Positions 8,919 through 17,209 of a stretch of 64,000 nt of DNA are shown here, piece after piece (positions within the stretch are counted from its first letter, which is position 1; every line of letters starts with the position of its first letter). The DNA comes from Bacillus sp. E(2018) (GTDB taxonomy: Bacteria; Bacillota; Bacilli; Bacillales; Fictibacillaceae). The notes under the pieces are model-generated. The model saw only the letters and a list, made by a program, of their open reading frames with translations. It ran no database searches and was not told where the DNA came from. A program made the position numbers and the translations under genes. The stretch is taken from contig NZ_SCOL01000001.1 of NCBI RefSeq assembly GCF_005503015.1, positions 868,001 through 932,000 on the forward strand, given 5' to 3'.

Positions 8919-9482
8919 TTATGTTGTTGGTGTATATTTATTGCTCCCTGGAAGGCTTTTGATGGTATTCCAGGCGTTGATCACGTCCTCCCGACTCTTC
9001 CCTCTATTGTTCGGATCAGCGAAAAAGTCACGCGTGAACTGGTTGTACTGAAACTGAGTGCCGATTTCTTTTTTATATGTAGGATCTTTTTTTCGTACTT
9101 CTTCCTCATACCAATTCTTTACCACATCATGATAGGTCTTACCTACGTTTTCTTTAAAGAAGCTTTGGATATACGTAGAAAAATGGAAGTTTGGGATGTG
9201 TGATTTAAAGAACGCTCTTACTTCTTGGCCGCAGCGATGATTTTCTGTTATTACGGTATCCAGGCTAAGTTCTTTACTTGCTTCTTTCTTTGCTATTATT
9301 TTCCTTGTGGGTTTTAGGATTTTTCCTGTTTCAAGGTAGGTCTCAATTCTATGACTGATCTCGATCTTAGATCCAGAAGTACTTAATCCTTCAGTTCTAC
9401 AGAAACGTTGAAGTTCTTCTTTCAACCAATAATACTCTTTAAAACTCTTAATGCTCAACTGTTTCGTTAGGTTCGGTCTCAA
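8919..9482 (-). CDS. SAP domain plus DUF6434 protein
   Basis: A 187-residue protein. Residues ~10-55 form a SAP-like helix-hairpin (YWLKEELQRFC, then STSGSKIEISHRI), a putative nucleic-acid-binding module. The C-terminal ~60 residues (TQFQYNQFTRDFFADPNN, then DVINAWN and SLPG) match the DUF6434 pattern. I chose the TTG at 9482 because AAAGGGGG lies about 9 bases upstream and it gives MRPNLTKQLS, the usual start of this family; the longer frame from 9551 has no ribosome site. Role unknown. Confidence 0.8.
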   Translation of the reverse strand: MRPNLTKQLSIKSFKEYYWLKEELQRFCRTEGLSTSGSKIEISHRIETYLETGKILKPTRKIIAKKEASKELSLDTVITENHRCGQEVRAFFKSHIPNFHFSTYIQSFFKENVGKTYHDVVKNWYEEEVRKKDPTYKKEIGTQFQYNQFTRDFFADPNNRGKSREDVINAWNTIKSLPGSNKYTPTT

Positions 9483-9625
9483 AATTGTTGTCCCCCTTTT
9501 AAATATAATTATAGAACATTCGTTCTTATAACTCAAAATGTAATTTTCCATAAGTTAGCAAGAAACGTTAAGTTTTTGATGTTCCATACCACTATGATGA
9601 AGTTACATATCAAAAGGTGGGATAC

Positions 9626-10090
9626 ATGATGGAATTTCAAGAAGTGATCAAAGATGCATTCGTTATGATTGGGTACAGTTCGGTAGGAAAATGGGATGGT
9701 GAGTTGGTCTATCCGATACCGAGTTTGTGGAAAAAAGCGGCCTCATTTATTGAGGAAGAGGGAGTAGAAAAGATCGTAGGCATTTGTCTATCCCCAAGAA
9801 GTAATCAATACTTCTACACCTGTGGAATTGAGATAGACAGTGTCAACTTTCATAAAGTGAGAGATGATATGACCCTTCATACGTTTCCCAAAAACAAGTA
9901 TGTAGTGTTTACTCACAGAGGACAGGCTAAGAATATCCCCGCTACCTACGGAGAGATTTGGAGGGTTTTTGATAACAACGGATATAGGATTAAAACAGGG
10001 ATGCCAGAAATTGAGATCGTTCAAATCGATCTATTCGGTAAGGAAGAATGTGATGACTATGAGATGGAGATCTGGATACCTGTAGGATAA
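9626..10090 (+). CDS. GyrI-like / AraC effector-binding domain protein
   Basis: A 154-residue stand-alone effector-binding protein. The segment KIVGICLSP, the middle strand TLHTFPKNKYVVFTHRG and the C-terminal EMEIWIPVG are typical of the GyrI/Bacterial transcription activator effector-binding fold. Such proteins bind small molecules or hydrolyse them; no DNA-binding domain is attached. AAAGGTGG precedes two consecutive ATGs (9626 and 9629), either of which may be used; the GTG at 9617 is inside the ribosome site. It is divergent from the SAP/DUF6434 gene. Confidence 0.82.
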   Translation: MMEFQEVIKDAFVMIGYSSVGKWDGELVYPIPSLWKKAASFIEEEGVEKIVGICLSPRSNQYFYTCGIEIDSVNFHKVRDDMTLHTFPKNKYVVFTHRGQAKNIPATYGEIWRVFDNNGYRIKTGMPEIEIVQIDLFGKEECDDYEMEIWIPVG

Positions 10091-10237
10091 TTGTTCAATG
10101 ATACTTCATCTTTCTAAGTAAGAGGACTATCGATAGAAGTTAGTGATAACAGTGTCGATAACATTATATGATGTTGTATATCATGTTTTGACTCAGTTCT
10201 TTAATACATAAGTCTAAATCAACTATCGGAGGTAATT

Positions 10238-11278
10238 ATGAAAAGTGTGAAACAAAACCTCAACATACAAAAATTGATGGAAGATTATCAGGTAACGGGA
10301 TTAAGCATGGCAGAAATTGATAGGGGTCAGATTAAAAGTACAGGTTGTCTTGGAGTACTTGAAAAAGGAACAGATAGACGAGTGGAACGCGACTCCATCT
10401 TTAGTGCCTGTTCTATCAGCAAGTTTTTGACTTCTATACTCGTGATGAAATTGACGCAACAAGGTATTCTTGATCTGGATGAAGATGTGAACAACAGACT
10501 TTCCTCGTGGCGTGTTCCTTACAATGAATTAAATGAGAATAACAAAGTAACGCTGCGTAATCTACTCAGTCACCAATCTGGCGTAATGGATCCTGAGGGA
10601 AGCTTTACAGAGCTCAACACGATGAACGGTTACCCTAACATAGTGAAAGTATTGGAAGGAACAACATCTTATTGCAAAGAACCTATTGAGATGAAGTATG
10701 AACCTGAGAGTGACTTTCACTATTCAGATGCAGGTTTTTGTATCATACAAGTTTTAATCGAAGATGTTATGAATAAACCGTTCCAAGACGTAATGAAAGA
10801 AATGATCTTCCAACCGTTACATATGCAAGAAAGTACATACAAACTTCCACTCTCAGAAGAAGCAAAAAAGAATGTCTCTTGTGGTCACGATAAAAATGGA
10901 AAGGTCGTCATCGGAAGATACCCCATCTATCCATATCCAGCTGCTTCAGGTTTATGGACAACGCCTACAGATTTAGCTTCTTTGGTCATTGAATTAATGA
11001 GCTCTTTAAGAGGTGAAAGTAAGCTAAACCTTTCAAGAAATAAAGCATTAGAAGTAATAACTCCTCAAGGATGCAAGGAGTGGGCAGGGCTTGGTGTTTT
11101 CCTAGACAAAAACGAAAAGGGTGTTGAAATTTCATCACTTGGTTGGGGTGTTGGTTTTCAATGTATGATGGTGACTTATCCAGAAGCTGAATCAGGATTA
11201 GTAGTCATGACAAATACAGACCTAGGCGTTCATCAACTAAAAGGTATTATTGGTGAAGTGTACCGTGCTTTTCTATAA
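10238..11278 (+). CDS. Serine hydrolase, class C beta-lactamase/PBP4* family
   Basis: A 346-residue enzyme of the beta-lactamase-related serine hydrolase family. The catalytic SxxK is S59-I-S-K62 and the YxN-type motif appears as YSD at 162-164. A GWGVGFQCMM segment lies where the third motif is expected. No signal peptide is seen, so it is probably cytoplasmic and more likely an esterase or peptidase than an antibiotic-degrading lactamase. CGGAGG sits before the ATG. Single gene. Confidence 0.87.
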   Translation: MKSVKQNLNIQKLMEDYQVTGLSMAEIDRGQIKSTGCLGVLEKGTDRRVERDSIFSACSISKFLTSILVMKLTQQGILDLDEDVNNRLSSWRVPYNELNENNKVTLRNLLSHQSGVMDPEGSFTELNTMNGYPNIVKVLEGTTSYCKEPIEMKYEPESDFHYSDAGFCIIQVLIEDVMNKPFQDVMKEMIFQPLHMQESTYKLPLSEEAKKNVSCGHDKNGKVVIGRYPIYPYPAASGLWTTPTDLASLVIELMSSLRGESKLNLSRNKALEVITPQGCKEWAGLGVFLDKNEKGVEISSLGWGVGFQCMMVTYPEAESGLVVMTNTDLGVHQLKGIIGEVYRAFL

Positions 11279-11387
11279 CAAGTTTGATAAAGCCATACGC
11301 TTGTAGAACATACATAATAAGATATATGGTTTGAATCTCATAATGTGAAGTAATGTTTGAGCTTTCATGTGGAGTACATTATAGAGG

Positions 11388-11414
11388 ACAAGGAGGAATT
11401 TCCACTCTCCTTGT
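11388..11414 (+). other. Inverted repeat before a small membrane-protein gene
   Basis: ACAAGGAG pairs with CTCCTTGT across an 11-base loop. The tail is T-poor (GCTATTTATAT), so this is either a weak terminator of the hydrolase gene or a leader hairpin of the next gene. Confidence 0.4.
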
Positions 11415-11441
11415 GCTATTTATATGATAGAGGTGAATGTA

Positions 11442-11732
11442 GTGTTGGTTTCGTATATGAGATATAACATGAAGTGGTTCCCTACATATCTAATCTTAGC
11501 CATGATATTGATTGGTGGAATCATTCTAACAGGAGATAGAGAAACCTTTTTTGAAGACATGAGTTTTGTAATCGCTCAAATATTCTTCCTACTCGTTATA
11601 CCTAATATGGTCTATTTGCTTCGCCACAGAAAAAAGAAAGGTAGTGTGAGGGGCTTCTTTGTAACTTTAATTATGATTCCTCTACCATTTGTGGGGATAG
11701 CTCTTTTGAGGGTTCTTTTTATCTTCAGATAA
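11442..11732 (+). CDS. Small three-helix membrane protein
   Basis: A 96-residue hypothetical protein. Three hydrophobic segments are visible: WFPTYLILAMILIGGIIL, FVIAQIFFLLVIPNMVYLL and TLIMIPLPFVGIALLRVLF, separated by short charged loops (RHRKKKG). I do not recognise a family. The GTG at 11442 is preferred because GAGGTG lies 6 bases before it; ATGs at 11424, 11457 and 11469 are alternatives. Probably a single-gene unit. Confidence 0.65.
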   Translation: MLVSYMRYNMKWFPTYLILAMILIGGIILTGDRETFFEDMSFVIAQIFFLLVIPNMVYLLRHRKKKGSVRGFFVTLIMIPLPFVGIALLRVLFIFR

Positions 11733-11927
11733 GTACTAAGTATAAATTAATACATACATAAGTTAATTACGTTAATGACAACGTCAATCACATATACAAT
11801 GACCATTTTTAAAATATACCTTCTCTGTAACGATGTCAGGCATGCTCATTTTTTAGCTATTGATCGATAATTTAATAGAATAAATGTTAACAACGGTTGA
11901 AAGTACAAATATAAGTGGAGGTTAAGA

Positions 11928-12893
11928 ATGAAAGCAGTCATACAAACAGAATTTGGTGATCCTTCTGTACTTAGATATGCAGATGTTGAAGTACCAAAGA
12001 TCGGTAAAAACGAAGTCTTAATAAACGTTGCTTATACAAGTGTGAATTATGCAGATATAAAAAAACGAGTAGGAAAAAAAGGAAAAGGTACTTTCCCTTT
12101 AACGCTTGGATTGGATGCTGCAGGAACAATTGAAGAAGCTTCTGCTGATTCAATCTTTTCTAAGGGAGACCGAGTGATCGCTTTCCCTAAAGCTGGTTCG
12201 TATGCAGAATATGTGGTAGCCAACGAACAACTAGTCTTTAAGATTCCAGAGAACTTATCGTTGGAACAAGCAGCAACTATGCCAACTGTATCTATTTTAA
12301 GCTATATCCTTCTTCATGAGATTGGCCAAGTTAAGAAAACGGATACCATCGTTGTCCATAGTGCAGCTGGTGGTGTCGGCTCGATGCTTCTCCAGTTAGC
12401 AAAATTAGCTGGCGTTCAAAAGATTATTGGTACCGTTGGAAATCTAAACAAAGAGAACTATGTAAAAAGACTAGGTGCTGATGTGGTCTGTACATATGAT
12501 ACTTTTGCAGATGAAGTTTTAACATATACAGAAAACCTAGGTGCTAACGTTATCTTTGATTCCGTGGCTGGGGAAGTAACGAGTAGGAGTTTAGGCTGTT
12601 TAGCTCTATATGGCACGCTTGTGCAATTTGGGAATAGTAGTGGCACAGCGGGTAGTTTTAAAACCAGCGACGTTCATAGTAGCTGTAGGAATGTAAAAGG
12701 ATTTAGTTTAGGTACGACAAGAAAATACGATCCCGCTCGATTAGCACCTGTTGCTGAAAAAGTATTGAAGTTATTTGCTACTAAAAAGGTCATCCTTCCT
12801 GTATCACACGTTTTCGATCTAAGTGATGTAGCACAAGCTCATAAATTAGTTGAAAGCCGTAAGTATGAAGGAAAAGTTTTAATTAAGGTTTAA
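11928..12893 (+). CDS. Zinc-independent quinone oxidoreductase (MDR superfamily)
   Basis: A 321-residue NADP(H)-dependent reductase of the medium-chain dehydrogenase/reductase superfamily. The N-terminal GroES-like domain has LGLDAAGTIEE, and the Rossmann loop is HSAAGGVGSMLLQLAK near residues 145-160. The Cys/His zinc ligands of alcohol dehydrogenases are not evident, which fits the quinone-oxidoreductase branch. The substrate is likely a quinone or an enal. A good ribosome site (AGTGGAGG) precedes the ATG and a terminator follows the gene. Confidence 0.9.
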   Translation: MKAVIQTEFGDPSVLRYADVEVPKIGKNEVLINVAYTSVNYADIKKRVGKKGKGTFPLTLGLDAAGTIEEASADSIFSKGDRVIAFPKAGSYAEYVVANEQLVFKIPENLSLEQAATMPTVSILSYILLHEIGQVKKTDTIVVHSAAGGVGSMLLQLAKLAGVQKIIGTVGNLNKENYVKRLGADVVCTYDTFADEVLTYTENLGANVIFDSVAGEVTSRSLGCLALYGTLVQFGNSSGTAGSFKTSDVHSSCRNVKGFSLGTTRKYDPARLAPVAEKVLKLFATKKVILPVSHVFDLSDVAQAHKLVESRKYEGKVLIKV

Positions 12894-12963
12894 TAATCTG
12901 TCTACTGATTATCTTAATTCAACTAATTCATCTAAGTGGAGTATGTGTTTGTTCATTATTAAT

Positions 12964-12997
12964 AAACCCGCTACCCCTAAAAAGTAGTGGGTTTAAT
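12964..12997 (+). terminator. Rho-independent terminator
   Basis: AAACCCGCTAC pairs with GTAGTGGGTTT (one wobble) around CCCTAAAAA. Confidence 0.75.
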
Positions 12998-13059
12998 CCA
13001 ACAAATCACAAATCTACCGAAGATAGAAGAAAATAACCGCTTATCCATAGAAATCCTCT

Positions 13060-13399
13060 CACTTCCTCTTAATCATCTTCTATTATTATGAACGTTACAA
13101 AATGGATGAGATTGCAAACTTGATAGGTATTAGTCTCAACACTGTTAAATCCAGGTTGCGGCGATCCTTTCATATCTTCTACAAAACGCCCTACTATTTT
13201 CTCTACAAATCCTAACTTTATAACTCTACCTAGTGATACGGTCGGGAGGATTGCTCATCGCATGGAAGAATTATCTTTCAATCGTATCTATGATGCGTTT
13301 ATTCGTGTAATCAAAGAAGATGCTGCAGAAGTTGTCCAACGATCAGCGAAGAGGTATGTTGATGCATTAAACGGAGTGTTATTCAGTACAATTATTTAG
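13060..13399 (+). pseudogene. Joined remnants: sigma-70 region 4 fragment and an enzyme C-terminus
   Basis: Bases 13081-13170 read YYYERYKMDEIANLIG then ISLNTVKSRLRR, the helix-turn-helix of ECF sigma region 4. No start, region 2 or -35-binding remainder is present. A different fragment follows in frame at about 13175-13399: RPTIFSTNPNF, then LPSDTVGRIAHRMEEL, FNRIYDAF and SAKRYVDALNG, ending in TAG. This looks like the C-terminus of a metallo-beta-lactamase-fold hydrolase. Both are decayed and apparently fused by deletion. A terminator follows. Confidence 0.65.
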
Positions 13400-13405
13400 T
13401 AAAAG

Positions 13406-13433
13406 AAAAAGCCCTCTTTATAGGGGGCTTTTT
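13406..13433 (+). terminator. Rho-independent terminator
   Basis: AAAAAGCCCTCT pairs with AGGGGGCTTTTT around loop TTAT. It directly follows the pseudogene stop, so it is probably the terminator of the lost gene. Confidence 0.75.
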
Positions 13434-13605
13434 CACGTTAATTAGGTATTGAAATCTCAGCAGTCAGAAGCGTAATTCTTAAAATCTTTCACATCTGAAT
13501 TCTTTTTCCGCGTAAAAGTTCCATGCGCTTAAGAAAGAACACGATGTTACCGATGCACTTCCTTCATTCATTTATTGCTATCAAAAGTCTTTATAAAAAA
13601 TAAGC

Positions 13606-13989
13606 TTAGTTCTTATACGCATTAAACATATTGGTGTTATCTGGTACGTTTTCTAAATAACTAATCTTTCCGTCTTTATTTAACCTTGCAATGTCCTTAC
13701 CTGTTTGAGTGAATACGTGACCAGATGAACGCTTGCCGCATACTGCCCAAGGCGTTTCAAACCTATCTGTTCCTTCAACAGCTCTCCATCCTTCATACAT
13801 ATGCTTAATATCAGCATTTTCTTTGAACACCATTTTCACAAATAGCTTCCAGTTTTCAATACCTTGCTTTTTGTGGCCGTTTAAGACAAATTCGATATCG
13901 TCTGAAAAAAGGCTCACTAATTCTCTGAATGCTTGTTCGCTTGTACGTGATTGATCGAATAAATCAAAATATCTATTTAAGTTTTCCAT
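13606..13989 (-). CDS. NTF2-like (SnoaL-type) protein
   Basis: A 127-residue NTF2-fold protein: an N-terminal helix RYFDLFDQSRTSEQAF, then LFSDDIEFVLNGHKKQGIEN, typical of SnoaL-like proteins, and a C-terminal VPDNTNMFNAY tail. Function is likely ligand binding or a minor isomerase-like activity; it cannot be assigned. AAAGGAG is correctly spaced before the ATG. It lies 18 bases downstream of the Rrf2 regulator on the same strand, so the two form an operon and should be under the same operator. Confidence 0.78.
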   Translation of the reverse strand: MENLNRYFDLFDQSRTSEQAFRELVSLFSDDIEFVLNGHKKQGIENWKLFVKMVFKENADIKHMYEGWRAVEGTDRFETPWAVCGKRSSGHVFTQTGKDIARLNKDGKISYLENVPDNTNMFNAYKN

Positions 13990-14007
13990 GATAAACTCCT
14001 TTGAGTG

Positions 14008-14487
14008 CTACAGCACCATTTTTTCTTCAACTGTTGCTTTAAGCTTTTCCAAATTTTCTTTCGGACACTTTTTATGAATTTCATTTGTAAGGATGGCAAT
14101 GGTTTGCCGTTTTAAAATGGACTGCCATGATGATTCGGCTTCTTCCATTAAGTCTGATAGTAAACAAATATCCTTGTCATTTATATTAAGCAGGTCCTGA
14201 AAAATACCACTTGATGAATATAGAGACTGCTTGCCTTCAATCGCTACATATATGTCATAGATCGTGATTTCCTCTGGTCTTTTCTTCAAGCGAAATCCAC
14301 CTTTGCTTCCAGGTACTGATACAAGTAGATCTGCACTCACTAGCTTGCGTAGAAGCTTTTGAAAATACGTAGGTGAGCTACCGAGCTGAGAACTGATAAC
14401 ATCTCCTGATAAGACAGCTTTCTTAGGTAGAAAGGTAAGCAGCAAAATCGCATAAACCGATTGCTCAACTCCAGTTTTTATCTGCAT
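14008..14487 (-). CDS. Rrf2 family transcriptional regulator (YwnA-like)
   Basis: A 159-residue winged-helix regulator of the Rrf2 family. The recognition region is SSPTYFQKLLRKL at about residues 37-49, followed by the wing SVPGSKGGFRLKK. Three clustered Cys for an Fe-S cluster are absent; one Cys lies near residue 112 in DICLL, so it may be a redox or other sensor. AAAGGGG precedes the ATG. A perfect 12-bp inverted repeat in its promoter region (14515-14541) is the likely autoregulatory operator. It is followed by the NTF2-like gene. Confidence 0.88.
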   Translation of the reverse strand: MQIKTGVEQSVYAILLLTFLPKKAVLSGDVISSQLGSSPTYFQKLLRKLVSADLLVSVPGSKGGFRLKKRPEEITIYDIYVAIEGKQSLYSSSGIFQDLLNINDKDICLLSDLMEEAESSWQSILKRQTIAILTNEIHKKCPKENLEKLKATVEEKMVL

Positions 14488-14514
14488 TTAATTTATCCCC
14501 TTTCATTACATATA

Positions 14515-14541
14515 TAATATGGATAATGTTTATCCATATTA
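14515..14541. promoter_or_regulatory. Perfect 12-bp inverted repeat, probable Rrf2 operator
   Basis: TAATATGGATAA - TGT - TTATCCATATTA: both arms are perfect. It lies 28 bases before the Rrf2 start codon, in the space divergent from 14605. That position and size fit dimeric Rrf2 binding. Confidence 0.65.
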
Positions 14542-14604
14542 GTAACATTCAAAGAGTATAGTATGAAAACACTTAAAAGTAAAGGGATTGGGGAGGAATC
14601 ATCG

Positions 14605-14733
14605 ATGCCTGGTTCATTAGAACAAGTGGATTTTCTTTTCCATGATATAACAAATTCTTATAAAAACTACTATTCAAAGAAGAATAAATCATGTTTTATT
14701 GTACGACTATACAATAATAATCGCACTTGTTAG
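14605..14733 (+). CDS. Possible 42-residue small protein, or remnant
   Basis: An ATG with GGGGAGGA seven bases before it opens a 42-codon frame (MPGSLEQVDFLFHDI... ending NNNRTC). It is divergent from the Rrf2 gene and is followed within 10 bases by a terminator. I recognise no family. The strong ribosome site suggests translation, but it could be the 5' end of a lost gene, since Rrf2 regulators usually face a full-length target. Confidence 0.4.
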   Translation: MPGSLEQVDFLFHDITNSYKNYYSKKNKSCFIVRLYNNNRTC

Positions 14734-14742
14734 GCTAGATTA

Positions 14743-14774
14743 AAAAAGCTATCCTTTTTAGAAATAGCTTTTAT
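14743..14774 (+). terminator. Rho-independent terminator
   Basis: AAAAGCTAT pairs with ATAGCTTTT around CCTTTTTAGAA, then TATT. Confidence 0.7.
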
Positions 14775-14985
14775 TCGTAATGTTATCGTTTTTTACTCTC
14801 TAACTCGTTTAGCATGACCTCTAGTATTTATTCAGAAAATTATGAATATTAACATAAAGATATAATGTACATTCCATCATTCATCCGTGTTTATTATGCT
14901 TTAAGGTTGATAGAATAAGAGTGTAAATCTATAAAGTTCGTGAATTAATTAACATCAAAAATTTGAGATGAGAGGATTGATGATC

Positions 14986-15906
14986 TTGAAAAATGTAGGC
15001 ATGCTCAAAATATGGATGAGTGTAGGACTTTTAAGTATGTGTGTTTTGAGTTTAAGCGTCTTTGGAGACCGCTTAAAACCGACCGAAGCAAAAGAAAAAG
15101 TAGAGCAAACAAAAAGTTCAAGTCTTAAGACTGAAAAAAAGTTTATGCAGCTTGAGAAGCAGTTTGATGCTCGACTCGGCATATATGCCATTGACACCCA
15201 TACAAACCGAACGGTGACTTATAGACCTGATGAACGATTCGCTTATACATCCACCTTTAAGGCTTTAGCCGCTGGAGTAGTGTTACAGCAAAAGTCGATT
15301 GAAGAACTTGAGGAGGTAATCACCTACACAGAAGATGACTTGGTCACTTATTCACCAATCACCGAGCAATATGTTGATACCGGGATGACCCTTAGAGAGA
15401 TCTGTGATGCTGCTATTCGTTACAGTGATAATACCGCGGGGAACCTTTTGTTGCAGGAACTAGGAGGACCCAATGGCTTTGAAAAAGCACTAAGGGACAT
15501 CGGTGATAATGTTACCGAGGCTGATCGTTACGAGACTGATTTGAACAGTGCCATTCCAGGAGATATCCGTGATACAAGTACAGCAAGAGCACTGGCCATT
15601 AACCTGAAAGCTTTCACAGCCGATGACGTTCTACCAAATGATAAACGTACAATCCTAACAGATTGGCTGCGAAGGAATACTACAGGAGACGAACTGATCC
15701 GCGCGGCTGTACCTAAAGGGTGGGAGGTAGGTGATAAAACCGGAGCAGGAGACTATGGGACACGAAACGATATTGCTATCGTTTGGCCGCCGAATAGAGA
15801 GCCCATCATCATTGCCATCCTATCCAGCCGTGATACTCAAAATGCCACCTATGAGAATGAACTTATAGCAAAAGCTGCAAAAGTCGCACTTAATGCTTTC
15901 AAGTAA
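14986..15906 (+). CDS. bla: Class A beta-lactamase (Bla1-like)
   Basis: A 306-residue secreted serine penicillinase that hydrolyses the beta-lactam ring. An N-terminal signal segment ([19 protein letters not shown]) is followed by all class A motifs: STFK at 89-92 with the nucleophile Ser, RYSDNTA near 150, ETDLN (general base Glu) near 186, and DKTGAG near 255. It resembles Bacillus cereus Bla1 along its whole length and has the same length. The TTG at 14986 is chosen because AGAGGA lies 9 bases upstream and it aligns with the Bla1 start. No blaI/blaR regulator is nearby. Confidence 0.95.
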   Translation: MKNVGMLKIWMSVGLLSMCVLSLSVFGDRLKPTEAKEKVEQTKSSSLKTEKKFMQLEKQFDARLGIYAIDTHTNRTVTYRPDERFAYTSTFKALAAGVVLQQKSIEELEEVITYTEDDLVTYSPITEQYVDTGMTLREICDAAIRYSDNTAGNLLLQELGGPNGFEKALRDIGDNVTEADRYETDLNSAIPGDIRDTSTARALAINLKAFTADDVLPNDKRTILTDWLRRNTTGDELIRAAVPKGWEVGDKTGAGDYGTRNDIAIVWPPNREPIIIAILSSRDTQNATYENELIAKAAKVALNAFK

Positions 15907-15988
15907 TTTTCCGAAATGTTCTTCAAAAAATAAAACCAAAACTTATATGAAATAAAACTCGACCGTTAATCGTACAACTTAGATCTGC

Positions 15989-16090
15989 CTTGAACTATAC
16001 GGAGTCATTGATGGCGTTACCGATGATTCTGTTTATACCATCGATCCTGAAAAATATGAGTCTATTCCGTTAACAGAAGGAAGACAGTAA
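15989..16090 (+). pseudogene. C-terminal gene fragment, family not recognised
   Basis: A 33-codon open stretch without a start reads LELYGVIDGVTDDSVYTID then PEKYESIPLTEGRQ and TAA. Its composition is coding-like and it ends just before a terminator, so it is probably the tail of a deleted gene. Confidence 0.4.
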
Positions 16091-16096
16091 GAAATA

Positions 16097-16130
16097 GGGG
16101 GACTTCCTTTAAGAAGTTCCCTTTATTCAT
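16097..16130 (+). terminator. Terminator after the gene fragment
   Basis: GGGGACTTC pairs with GAAGTTCCC around CTTTAA, followed by TTTATT. Confidence 0.6.
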
Positions 16131-16182
16131 TGAGCTGTATCTTCAATCTACGACGTTTAAATTATATATTCCACAAATGGGT

Positions 16183-16214
16183 GCGTTGATCCAAGAAGGA
16201 TTAACGCGTTTTTA
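16183..16214 (+). terminator. Hairpin with T-tail 107 bases before an acetyltransferase gene
   Basis: GCGTTGATCC pairs with GGATTAACGC around AAGAA, followed by GTTTTTAA. It is a second terminator after the gene fragment or a leader attenuator of the acetyltransferase. Confidence 0.6.
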
Positions 16215-16320
16215 AGGAAGCTATTGAATAAATGTAGAAGAGTTGGTGTTTTTTCATGAAGAAGAACTACTCTAACTGCTTTCCATTATAAATCTAGCTT
16301 GATCAAGGAGAGATAATCCT

Positions 16321-16887
16321 ATGAATCCATTATTATTAGATATTCCTTTGCAAATGAATACGGAAAGGTTAAATCTTCGAGCACCTCTGCAGTTTGGGGA
16401 CGAAGAAATTGTGTACGAAGCTATTAAAGATTCGTTTAATGAGTTAAAAGCGTGGCTATCACTTTTTCAAGAAATTCCTACTCTTGAAGAAACAGAAATT
16501 TTATTAAAAAATGCTCACATCAATTTTTTGAAAAGAGAAAGTTTTCGTTTCCTTATCTTTGAAAAAGATGGAGGCAAGGACTTTATTGGAACAGCAAGCC
16601 TTCACAGGATTAACTGGGATATTCCAAAATGTGAAATAGGATACTGGATAAATACAAGGTTTAGCGGTAAAGGATATATGACGGAAGCCGTAAAGGAGTT
16701 AGTTGACTTTGGATTTAATAACCTCGCATTGAAGAGAATCGAAATAAGATGTGAATCAAGAAACTTAAAAAGTCGCTTTATACCTGAAAAACTTGGTTTT
16801 ACGTTTGAAGGTACTCTAAGGAATGATGATCTATCCGCAGACGGCAGCAGGCTGACTGACACGTGTATATATTCTAGAATAAAATAA
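16321..16887 (+). CDS. GNAT acetyltransferase, RimJ/RimL type
   Basis: A 188-residue enzyme of the RimJ/RimL branch, which acetylates N-terminal or small-molecule amines. It begins with TERLNLRAPL, the usual first strand. The acetyl-CoA loop is NTRFSGKGYMTEAV, and the C-terminal block has KRIEIRCESRNLKS and KLGFTFEGTLR. AAGGAGAG precedes the ATG. A hairpin with a T-tail lies in its leader. Probably a single-gene unit. Confidence 0.88.
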   Translation: MNPLLLDIPLQMNTERLNLRAPLQFGDEEIVYEAIKDSFNELKAWLSLFQEIPTLEETEILLKNAHINFLKRESFRFLIFEKDGGKDFIGTASLHRINWDIPKCEIGYWINTRFSGKGYMTEAVKELVDFGFNNLALKRIEIRCESRNLKSRFIPEKLGFTFEGTLRNDDLSADGSRLTDTCIYSRIK

Positions 16888-17209
16888 ACATAGCTCAACT
16901 TTCGATTAAGTGATTAAACGAACATACTATAAAGCTTATTTTTAGTAATAACTTAAGATCTTAAGGATTTACTAGTTGTTGAAAAGGTAAATAACAAAAA
17001 CACTAATAGGTTTGGTGTTTTTATGTAGCTACCTACACAACGGCAGTTAATATTTGTAATACTAACGTACTTATTTGACGTAATCGGCAAGTGAAATGTC
17101 GTCCTTTGCTAGTTACAGAGACACGTTGGATAGGTAATGTATTAACTGTACTGCTAGTCATATCCAAGAATAGTGATTGTGTATATAGCAATAGGAAGGA
17201 CCTATATGT
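16888..17209. other. Intergenic region with one hairpin
   Basis: Holds a possible terminator at 16996-17023 (AAAAACAC / GTGTTTTT). From about 17030 the composition becomes less AT-rich, like the AraC gene that follows. No gene is seen. Confidence 0.5.
16996..17023 (+). terminator. Possible terminator
   Basis: AAAAACAC pairs with GTGTTTTT across an 11-base loop; T-tail short. Confidence 0.45.

Larger units (their letters stand above)
15907..16320. other. Intergenic region with a gene fragment and two hairpins
   Basis: Contains a short unidentified coding remnant (15989-16090) and two hairpin terminators (16097-16130 and 16183-16214). Nothing else coding is visible. Confidence 0.5.

Noticed and set aside
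9483..9551. Upstream extension of the SAP/DUF6434 protein
   Set aside because: No ribosome site before 9551; TTG 9482 has one and gives the expected N-terminus.
10238..11278. Antibiotic-type class C beta-lactamase
   Set aside because: There is no signal peptide and YSD replaces the usual YAN/YSN motif, so a general serine hydrolase is the safer call.
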